From JAUXEH01 sp965533275 (GTDB taxonomy: Bacteria > Acidobacteriota > Aminicenantia > Aminicenantales > Aminicenantaceae), in NCBI GenBank assembly GCA_965533275.1, contig CBESWG010000003.1, forward strand, positions 62,001 through 126,000: a stretch of 64,000 bases of DNA, in the 5' to 3' direction. The notes beneath the pieces were generated by a model, which saw only the letters and a list, made by a program, of their open reading frames with translations, did not search any database and was not told the origin of the DNA. The first letter of the stretch is position 1. Each line of letters starts with the position of its first letter. This document shows positions 40,179 through 47,223 of this stretch, piece by piece. The translations under genes and the position numbers were made by a program.

Positions 40179-40292
40179 CATGACCTCCTCATTTTCATGG
40201 ATGTGACTGAACTGAGAGAGAAAAAATATAACGTTTTCTGGGGGGTTATGCAAATGGTTTCGGTGATTCCTGAACGCAAAATATAGGGTGTT

Positions 40293-41780
40293 CTAACGAG
40301 AGGAGGGATTTTTCTCAGGCCGGTAGTCTGGGTTGGGCTGCGGCAGTTTTGCTCCGACGCCCTGGAGCCAGCTGTCCAGGCGGGTCTGCAGGCTGCGAAC
40401 CCTCTCCGGAAACCTGTCAGCGAGATCGGTTTTTTCGCCGATGTCTTCCATGATGTTGAACAGTTCCAGCCGCCCGTCCTCGTAGTGCCGGATGAGCTTC
40501 CAGTCCCCTTCCCGGATGACGCTGTAGGGCGTCAGCCTACCGCCCCACCAGTAGTGGGGGAAATGCCAGTAGAGAGAGTTCCGCGGGAGTGAATCTCCAC
40601 CTCGGAGCAGGGGCATGATGTTCATCCCATCCAGGACCCGATCCTCTTGTATGCGCGCTCCGGCGATCCCGCAGAGCGTCGGGAAGAGGTCCTGGCTGGA
40701 CACAGGAGTGGAACAGACCGATCCTTCCTCGATCCTTCCGGGCCAGGAAAAGATCCAGGGGACACGGATCCCGCCCTCGTAAGGGAAGCCCTTGCCGCGC
40801 CGGAGGGGAGAATTGTCCGTGGCCTGTCCGCCATCCACCTCGACGTGGCTGGCCCCGCCGTTGTCTGAGGTAAAAACGATGAGGGTTTGGTCGGTCAGAT
40901 CCAGTTCCTCCAGAGTTGCGAGGACCGTCCCCACGGCCTGGTCCACGCTCTCCACCATCCCGGCATAGGTGGGCGAGGTCTGGTTGGTCTTGGTTTTTTT
41001 TGTGTATTTTTCCTTGAGGTCGGCCCTCGCCTGGATGGGCGTGTGGACGGCGTAGTGGGCCAGGTACAGGAAGAAGGGGCGATCCTGGTTGCGGCGGATG
41101 AAGGCGGCCGCCTCCTCTGCCTCCCTGTCTGTTAAGTATTCTCCCTGCCTGCGGGGGGGCAGGGCGGCGATGGAGTCGCGGTTCTTATTCCCATAGGGAT
41201 CGAAATAGCTGGGAGGGTGACCGTATTCGTTTCCTCCAATATTGGAATCGAAGCCCTGTTTGTCCGGCCACCAGGGCTCATAGCCCAAGTGCCATTTCCC
41301 CACATGACAGGTCGCATAGCCCGCACGCTTGAGCGCCTCGGCCAGCGTGACCTCGTCATGGTCGAGCCAGAGTTTGTTGATCGGAGTGGCGAGCTTCCGG
41401 TCGGGCCAGCTCTCGTGCCCCCCGGGCGTCTTTCCGTCGGAGAGGGCCTGGGCCTTCAGCGGGTGCGTGGGATGGATCCAGTCGGTGATCCCCAGGCGGG
41501 CCGGATGCCGGCCGGTCATAACCGCCGCCCGGGTGGGGGAGCAGACGGCGCAGGCGGCATAGCCCTGTGTGAATTTCATGCCGGAGGAACACAGCCGGTC
41601 GATGTTGGGAGTCTCGTAATAGCGGCTCCCGAAACATGCCAGGTCGGTCCAGCCCAGGTCGTCCACCAGGATCAGCACGATGTTGGGTTTTTCAGGGATC
41701 CGGACCTGGGTATTCCGGGGCAGGACCGAGGCGGCCAGGGCGAGTTGGCCGGTTTCTTTGAGGAATTGACGTCTGTCCAT
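40293..41780 (-). CDS. Sulfatase 3, Tat-exported, Cys-type
   Basis: ATG 41780 is taken because it gives the twin-arginine signal MDRRQFLKETGQLALAASV; the frame extends upstream. Product 495 residues. S1 sulfatase motifs are LVDDLGWTDLACFGS (D40-D41), formylglycine motif C80-S-P-T-R84 (VCSPTRAAVMTG), GKWHLGYEP, HTPIQAR and FTSDNGGASH. YYETPNIDRL and the C-terminal YSVIREGDWKLIRHYEDGRLELFN put it with the arylsulfatase A-like carbohydrate sulfatases. It acts outside the inner membrane after formylglycine maturation by an enzyme encoded elsewhere. It lies about 115 bases from the BNR protein 1 gene on the same strand and could share a transcript upstream of it. Confidence 0.92.
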   Translation of the reverse strand: MDRRQFLKETGQLALAASVLPRNTQVRIPEKPNIVLILVDDLGWTDLACFGSRYYETPNIDRLCSSGMKFTQGYAACAVCSPTRAAVMTGRHPARLGITDWIHPTHPLKAQALSDGKTPGGHESWPDRKLATPINKLWLDHDEVTLAEALKRAGYATCHVGKWHLGYEPWWPDKQGFDSNIGGNEYGHPPSYFDPYGNKNRDSIAALPPRRQGEYLTDREAEEAAAFIRRNQDRPFFLYLAHYAVHTPIQARADLKEKYTKKTKTNQTSPTYAGMVESVDQAVGTVLATLEELDLTDQTLIVFTSDNGGASHVEVDGGQATDNSPLRRGKGFPYEGGIRVPWIFSWPGRIEEGSVCSTPVSSQDLFPTLCGIAGARIQEDRVLDGMNIMPLLRGGDSLPRNSLYWHFPHYWWGGRLTPYSVIREGDWKLIRHYEDGRLELFNIMEDIGEKTDLADRFPERVRSLQTRLDSWLQGVGAKLPQPNPDYRPEKNPSSR

Positions 41781-41963
41781 GCCTTGCCTTTTCTTATCAC
41801 AGGGTGGGATGGGGGTCAAACCCATTTACGTTCCGACATCCGCCCTCAGGCCACCCGGACAGTTTGGCGTATGACCACATTCTTGTATTGAGTAATTCTC
41901 TCCGATCGGGTTATACTAAAAAAAAGGTCACAAATGCTTGACCAGACCAGGAAGGAGGATTCT

Positions 41964-42509
41964 ATGTCTAAGAAATCCACGATTCTTTTGTTGATCGTTT
42001 TGCTGGTGATTCCCTGCCTGTGCATCGCCCAGGAGCCCGCTGAACCCGTTCTCGAAAAGGGAGATGTCGAGAAATTCATTAAGACTTTTCCCGTGTTCAA
42101 GGAGGAGCTCGAAGAACTGGGCATGAAGTATGAGTCGGAGGAGGGAGATTACACTCTACCAGAAGCCGTCCAGGCCAGCAGTGAGTTCAATGCGGTTTTA
42201 AAAAAACACGGCTGGGACGAGACTTTTTTTTCGAAAATGGGGACCATCTTTATGGGCTACGTCTCGCTGGCGCACAAGAAGGAAATGGCGCAGATGGATC
42301 CAGAGATCGAGAAGGCGATCAAGGAGATCGAGTCCACCGCCGGGATGTCGGAGGCCATGAAAAAACAGATGGTCGAACGCCTGAGGGCCACCCAGAAGAT
42401 GATGGGGGGCCAGCAGGGCGCGATGCAGCAGAGCGTACACAAGCTCGACCTGGCGCTGATCCAGCCCCATATCCCGGAGCTGAGGAAACTCTTCGAAGAC
42501 GAGGATTGA
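41964..42509 (+). CDS. Small secreted helical protein of unknown function
   Basis: ATG 41964 has GAAGGAGG upstream. The 181 residues start with a signal peptide (ending CIAQ). The mature part is helical and rich in charged and methionine residues: KFIKTFPVFKEELEELGMKYES, AVQASSEFNAVLKKHGWDETFFSKMGTIFMGYVSLAHKK, then a repetitive EKAIKEIESTAGMSEAMKKQMVERLRATQKMMGGQQG. The FFSKM-x9-GY pattern resembles small periplasmic proteins found near beta-propeller proteins, but I cannot name a family. A TATACT box near 41908 could be its promoter. The propeller protein at 42554 follows after 44 bases, probably in the same operon. Confidence 0.75.
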   Translation: MSKKSTILLLIVLLVIPCLCIAQEPAEPVLEKGDVEKFIKTFPVFKEELEELGMKYESEEGDYTLPEAVQASSEFNAVLKKHGWDETFFSKMGTIFMGYVSLAHKKEMAQMDPEIEKAIKEIESTAGMSEAMKKQMVERLRATQKMMGGQQGAMQQSVHKLDLALIQPHIPELRKLFEDED

Positions 42510-42553
42510 TCCTCGGTACCTGAACACCAGTTTATAAGAAGGGGGGGTATTCC

Positions 42554-43936
42554 ATGAAGGTCGTACGCTGGCTGCTGTTGGGAATTTTCGTTGTGGTCCT
42601 CAGTGTGCCGGCCTTCCCACAATGGGTGAAAGCCTATGGACGGGACTTCGGAGATTTCTACCCCGGCGTGATCCAGCCGACGCCGGAAGGTGGCTATGTG
42701 GCCTGCGGCCATTACAGCGACGTGAGGGACCAGTCGAACCCAAGGGCATGGGGGTGGGTACTCAAGCTCTCCCCCTCGGGGAGCGTGGAGTGGGCGCGCT
42801 CCTATACACAACTCCTGTTCTGGATCGTCCCGACAGACGAGGGAGGCTATGCAGCCTGCGGCTGGAACGGGATCTACAAGCTCGACGACCGGGGCGAGAT
42901 CGAATGGAAGCTCGAGGTCAGGAAGGGCTACTTCTGGAGTATCGAGCAAACCTCGGACCGGGGCTATATCGTGTCTGGTGAGTATGGCGGCGGACCCCTC
43001 AGTGGGGAGACCGGATCCCGCATCCTCAAGCTCTCAGCAGAGGGGGAGGTCGAGTGGCGGAGGGAGTTCGGTATCGGCGACCACAGAAAGATCCTCTCCA
43101 TCAAGCCCACTCCCGATGGCGGCTATGCGGCTGTGGGAAATACCAGCTTCAAGAAAGACGGGCAGGGCCTCTGGATCATGAAGATCAATTCCCGGGGCCG
43201 GATCGAGTGGCAGCAGGTCCTGGAACAGAAGGCTCAGAACTGGGCCGTGGATTTCGCTGTCACCGCGGGCGGGGATTTCCTGGCGGCCGGGTATCGGGCT
43301 GATTATTCTTCGGACCTAGCCCAGAAGACCTGGATCATGAAGATCGGATTCGATGGGGAGGTGCTTTGGCAGAAGTATTTCGGCGGTCCCCACAATCCCT
43401 ATTTCAAGCAGATCTGCGCCACCCGAGACGGCGGCAGCATCCTGGTGTCCCTGGCATCCCTGTATGACTTCGATTTCCACATCCTCAAGCTGGACACAGC
43501 AGGCGCGGTCGAGTGGGAGAAGACCTTCGGGAACAGCGGGGACAATGCCGGGCTTTGGGAAGACCGGGTTTACTCGGTCTGCCAGGGTTGGGACGGGACC
43601 TACACGGTTCTGGGGACCACAGACAACCTGGGCTTCACACCCGAGCCTTCTGGGCGTGCGCATACCTTTCTTGTGGCCCTCAACCTCACTGAGGACGGCG
43701 CCCTCCCCACGTGTCCCTATCTGGACGACAGCCTGGCCTCGAACGAAGAGGAGATCGGCTTTATTATGAATCCGTTGACCTTCTCCTTCCGGGACTGGAA
43801 GATGAACCACATCGATACCGGCATCCAGGTCGGTGATCTGGACCTCAAGGCAGTGGACGAACTCTGCGCATGGGAGCCGGATAGCGGCGGCCCCCTCCCG
43901 AAAATAGTCAAGCGCAAGAAGGGCCCCATCCGCTGA
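42554..43936 (+). CDS. Secreted seven-repeat beta-propeller protein
   Basis: The 460 residues begin with a signal peptide ending near AFPQ. Seven repeats of about 50 residues follow the pattern TPxGGYxxxG then a strand ending KLSxxGxVEW: TPEGGYVACGHY, TDEGGYAACGWN, TSDRGYIVSGEY, TPDGGYAAVGNT, TAGGDFLAAGYR, TRDGGSILVSLA, WDGTYTVLGTT. Seven blades imply a closed propeller like those annotated as PQQ- or delta-60-type repeats in secreted proteins. A C-terminal tail of about 80 residues (DLDLKAVDELCAWEP) lies outside the repeats. No catalytic motif is visible; it is probably a binding protein. It follows a small secreted protein and precedes the PadR/permease operon. Confidence 0.8.
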   Translation: MKVVRWLLLGIFVVVLSVPAFPQWVKAYGRDFGDFYPGVIQPTPEGGYVACGHYSDVRDQSNPRAWGWVLKLSPSGSVEWARSYTQLLFWIVPTDEGGYAACGWNGIYKLDDRGEIEWKLEVRKGYFWSIEQTSDRGYIVSGEYGGGPLSGETGSRILKLSAEGEVEWRREFGIGDHRKILSIKPTPDGGYAAVGNTSFKKDGQGLWIMKINSRGRIEWQQVLEQKAQNWAVDFAVTAGGDFLAAGYRADYSSDLAQKTWIMKIGFDGEVLWQKYFGGPHNPYFKQICATRDGGSILVSLASLYDFDFHILKLDTAGAVEWEKTFGNSGDNAGLWEDRVYSVCQGWDGTYTVLGTTDNLGFTPEPSGRAHTFLVALNLTEDGALPTCPYLDDSLASNEEEIGFIMNPLTFSFRDWKMNHIDTGIQVGDLDLKAVDELCAWEPDSGGPLPKIVKRKKGPIR

Positions 43937-43984
43937 TTCGATCCGATTGGGGGGATGGATCTCCAACCTATTTGAGTTAATTTC

Positions 43985-43995
43985 CTACATTGTAG
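43985..43995. promoter_or_regulatory. PadR operator candidate, upstream copy
   Basis: CTACATTGTAG is a perfect five-base-arm dyad around one base, 12 bases upstream of the -35 box and 44 bases centre to centre from an identical copy. Confidence 0.65.
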
Positions 43996-44006
43996 TAAAA
44001 AAGTTC

Positions 44007-44035
44007 TTGACACGGGAAATTCAATATACTACATT
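44007..44035 (+). promoter_or_regulatory. Promoter of the second PadR/permease operon
   Basis: TTGACA (44007-44012) and TACATT (44030-44035) are 17 bases apart; the -10 box lies inside the second operator copy. Confidence 0.65.
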
Positions 44036-44039
44036 GTAG
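44029..44039. promoter_or_regulatory. PadR operator candidate, over the -10 box
   Basis: An identical CTACATTGTAG covers the -10 box, so bound repressor would block polymerase. It lies 17 bases before the PadR ATG at 44056. Confidence 0.7.
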
Positions 44040-44055
44040 GAGATATGAGGCGAAC

Positions 44056-44385
44056 ATGACCAAGAAATTTATCTCCCGTTCCGAGGAATACATCCTGCTG
44101 GCTGTGGTACGGCTCCGCGCAGAGGCCTACGGAGTGGCCATCCGCAACCGGCTCACGGTCGACACCGGAGAGACCTGGGCCTTTGGGGCCGTGCACGTCA
44201 TGCTGACCCGGCTCGAGAAGAAGGGGTTGCTGGAATCCTATCTGGCCGATCCCACTCCCCAGAGAGGAGGCCGCAGCAAGCGGATCTACTCCATGACCTC
44301 CCTCGGGCTCCAGACCCTTACCCAGATCAAGAAGGTGCAGGACAAGGTGTGGTCCGACCTCTCGAAATTTTCCCCTACAGAATGA
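44056..44385 (+). CDS. PadR-family transcriptional regulator (copy 2)
   Basis: The 109 residues are a standard PadR winged helix: ISRSEEYILLAVVRLRAEAYGVAIRNRL (helices 1-2), WAFGAVHVMLTRLEKKGLLES (recognition helix), the wing PTPQRGGRSKRIYSMTSLG and a C-terminal helix LTQIKKVQDKVWSDLSKF. Its stop overlaps the permease start (ATGA at 44382), so the two are translationally coupled. Two identical 11-base dyads flank its promoter. The order, size and partner repeat the arrangement at 7142-10039, but the operator sequence is different, so each pair probably has its own regulon and signal. Confidence 0.93.
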   Translation: MTKKFISRSEEYILLAVVRLRAEAYGVAIRNRLTVDTGETWAFGAVHVMLTRLEKKGLLESYLADPTPQRGGRSKRIYSMTSLGLQTLTQIKKVQDKVWSDLSKFSPTE

Positions 44386-47015
44386 AAATGGCACTCGGAG
44401 AAACCTACGCTCGGCCCCCGCGGATCTCGGAATGGTTCCTCGAACGGATGTTCCCTGAAAAGGGCGCCTATTCCCTGGCAGGTGATGTGGCGGAAACATT
44501 TCAGCGCATCCATCAGGAAAAGGGGCGCCGTCCCGCCCGCCGTTGGTATAGGGCCCAACTCATAAAAGCTGTTCCCGCGTTTATCAAGGATTTCTTATAT
44601 TGGAGAATCACTATGTTCAGAAACTACGCCAAACTGGCTTACAGGCATATGATCAGGCAAAAGGGCTATTCGTTTATCAATATCGCCGGCCTGGCCATCG
44701 GCATCGCCTGCACCATCCTGATCCTGCTCTGGGTCCGGGACGAGCTGAGCTTCGATCGGTTCCATGAACACAAGCAGGACCTCTACCGTGTGACGTGCAT
44801 CGGCACTGAGGCCAGTTTCTTCAGTTCGCCTGCCCCCTTTGCCCCGGCCATCGTCGCCGAGATCCCGGAGGTCGAGGATGCCGTGCGCGTCCTGAAGGCG
44901 CTGCGTTTCGTGTTCAAGCGTGGGGAAAAGGCGTTCTATGAGGAAAACGGTATCTCCGCGGACCCGTCTTTCTTCGACATGTTCTCCTTCGAGATCCTGA
45001 AGGGAGATCCACGGGCCGCGTTTGAAAAGCCACTCAATATAGTCCTGACCGAGAGCCTGGCCCGGAAGTATTTCGGGGATGAAGATCCCGTGGGGAAAAC
45101 CATGCAGTTGGAGGGCCGGGCCGACCTCCGAGTGGTCGCGGTATTGGCGGACATCCCGGCCAACTCCCACCTCCAGTTCGACTTTGTGCTTCCCCATAAG
45201 CTTGTCCGCTGGGCCGGATTGGCATGGGGGGATTTCAATTTCATGACCTACCTCAAGGCCTCTCCTACCAGGAATGAGGAGGAGCTGACCCGGAAACTGA
45301 ACGAGGTCGCCGAAAGGCATGGCTGCCCGCAGATCGTGGATAAGCAGCTGACATTCGCCCTCCAGGCCCTGCCGGACATCTACCTGAATCCGCTCGGAAA
45401 TTTTGACATACCGCTCGGCAACAAAAGATATGTGTATCTGTTTTCCGTGATCGCACTGTTCATCCTGTTCATCGCCTGCGTGAACTACATCAACCTGTCC
45501 ACGGCCCGGGCGGAGAAACGGGCCCGTGAGGTCGGTCTGCGAAAAGTTGTTGGCGCGGCCCGAATCCAGGTGATCAAACAATTCTTCGGCGAATCCCTGA
45601 TTATGGCACTACTCTCTCTTTTCCTTGCGGTGATGTCCGCCTGGCTGCTCATGCCGGTCTTCAACGGGCTGACTGGCAAGAGCTTGTCGTTTGAAATCTT
45701 CGATCCTATGGTTCTCCTGGGGCTGCTCGGCATCACCTGCCTGGCCGGTCTCCTCGCAGGGCTCTATCCGGCCCTGTATCTCTCGTCCTTCGAGCCCATC
45801 AATGTGCTGAGGAACAACCTCATGGCGCGGTCATGGCTCAACGGGCCGTCGAATCGGCAGGCCCGTAAGGGCTCGCTGAGGCGCATCCTGGTGGTCGCCC
45901 AGTTCTCCCTCTCCATCATCCTGATCCTTGCCACCATGGTCATCTACAACCAGCTAAACTTCATGCGGGACAAAAGTTGGAACTCCGGAGGCGATGTCAT
46001 GCTCCACATCCCCTTCAAGGAGAATCTTCCTGCCAAATATGACCTGGTCAGGAACGAGCTCCTGAAGCATCCTGGGATCACAGCGGTCGCAGCCAAGGAT
46101 GTGGTGCCCACCTCTCTACGCAACAACACGATGGGTGTGGGCTGGGATGGGAAGACCGACGACCAGTCAGGCATCCACATGGAAACCACACGCGTGGATT
46201 TTAACTACTTCCCGGCCATGGGCATGGATATCGTCGCGGGCCGGGGCTTTTCACAGGAATTCCCGGGTGATGTCGGCAAGTCCTTTATCCTGAACGAAGA
46301 GGCCGTTCGTTTAGCTGGGATAGAGGACCCGGTCGGCAAACGGTTCCGTCTCTATGAGAATGTCGGCACCATCGTGGGCGTCATCGAAAACACGTATTTC
46401 CACTCGCTCCGCACGGTCCTCAGGGCCCAGGTCTTCTATCTCTTCACGGACCTTGCCCGTCAGAGGTCCGGAGTGGTGCTCATCCGCGTGAAGGCTCCTC
46501 AGGGCCTCATTGACCTTCAGGAAACCATCGCACGCATTGAGGATGCCTGGCTGGGAGTGAACTCGATCGCTCCCTTTGAGTATCGCTTCCTGGACGAGAC
46601 CATCGCGGCCCAGTATGGAAATGAGCGGCGCTTGGGACGCCTCTTCGGCTATTTCGCCTTCTTAGCCGTATTCATCTCGTGCCTGGGACTCGTGGGGCTG
46701 GCCTCCTTCCTGGCCGAACTGCGGACCAAGGAGATCGGGATCCGCAAGGCTCTGGGTGCCGGCCTCGGGGATATCGTGGGCATGCTATCCCGGGATTTCA
46801 CGCTCTGGGTCCTGGCCGCCAACCTCATCGCCTGGCCCGTAGCCTGGCTCGTCATGCGCCGCTGGCTGCAGAATTTCGCCTACCGGACACCGATCACTTG
46901 GTGGATCTTTCCGGCTGCCGGTGCGATCGCCCTGGTGATCGCCTGGGCCACCGTCAGTCTGCAGACGCTGAGGGCCGCCCGCTCCAATCCCGTCGACGCC
47001 CTGCGTTACGAATGA
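44382..47015 (+). CDS. FtsX/MacB-type ABC transporter permease with prefix domain (copy 2)
   Basis: ATG 44382 overlaps the PadR stop. The 877 residues begin with a prefix domain (about 1-85: PRISEWFLERMFPEKGAYSLAGDVAETF, then RRWYRAQLIKAVPAFI). TM1 is about 98-118 (NIAGLAIGIACTILILLWV), then a MacB-like periplasmic domain, three TM segments with ARAEKRAREVGLRKVVGA, a second periplasmic domain, and final TM segments with LRTKEIGIRKALGAGL ending ARSNPVDALRYE. The layout is collinear with the permease at 7142. No ATPase gene is adjacent. As with copy 1, it may form part of an exporter whose ATP-binding subunit is encoded elsewhere, or act in ATP-independent complexes. A terminator-like hairpin follows at 47035. 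Confidence 0.9.
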   Translation: MKMALGETYARPPRISEWFLERMFPEKGAYSLAGDVAETFQRIHQEKGRRPARRWYRAQLIKAVPAFIKDFLYWRITMFRNYAKLAYRHMIRQKGYSFINIAGLAIGIACTILILLWVRDELSFDRFHEHKQDLYRVTCIGTEASFFSSPAPFAPAIVAEIPEVEDAVRVLKALRFVFKRGEKAFYEENGISADPSFFDMFSFEILKGDPRAAFEKPLNIVLTESLARKYFGDEDPVGKTMQLEGRADLRVVAVLADIPANSHLQFDFVLPHKLVRWAGLAWGDFNFMTYLKASPTRNEEELTRKLNEVAERHGCPQIVDKQLTFALQALPDIYLNPLGNFDIPLGNKRYVYLFSVIALFILFIACVNYINLSTARAEKRAREVGLRKVVGAARIQVIKQFFGESLIMALLSLFLAVMSAWLLMPVFNGLTGKSLSFEIFDPMVLLGLLGITCLAGLLAGLYPALYLSSFEPINVLRNNLMARSWLNGPSNRQARKGSLRRILVVAQFSLSIILILATMVIYNQLNFMRDKSWNSGGDVMLHIPFKENLPAKYDLVRNELLKHPGITAVAAKDVVPTSLRNNTMGVGWDGKTDDQSGIHMETTRVDFNYFPAMGMDIVAGRGFSQEFPGDVGKSFILNEEAVRLAGIEDPVGKRFRLYENVGTIVGVIENTYFHSLRTVLRAQVFYLFTDLARQRSGVVLIRVKAPQGLIDLQETIARIEDAWLGVNSIAPFEYRFLDETIAAQYGNERRLGRLFGYFAFLAVFISCLGLVGLASFLAELRTKEIGIRKALGAGLGDIVGMLSRDFTLWVLAANLIAWPVAWLVMRRWLQNFAYRTPITWWIFPAAGAIALVIAWATVSLQTLRAARSNPVDALRYE

Positions 47016-47034
47016 TTCGGTAGGGTACACGGAC

Positions 47035-47069
47035 AGTCAGCCGACTCGCCTCCGGATGACTTCTTTTTT
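47035..47069 (+). terminator. Probable Rho-independent terminator
   Basis: AGTCA-g-CCG (47035-47043) pairs with CGG-a-TGACT (47053-47061) around a nine-base loop with one mismatch, followed by TTCTTTTTT. It lies 20 bases after the permease stop. Confidence 0.5.
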
Positions 47070-47223
47070 CAGTTTGCCCGGCTGAGTGGAATTTCAATTT
47101 GATCTAGAAGGGCCTGCGGCAGGTTCAGGGCGATTGATTCTGTAAGGCCGCTGTGATATTTTTTCGGAGTGAATCTACAGCGACTGGATGTGATCAAAAT
47201 CTTTCCCTTAAGGGGCAACTCCC

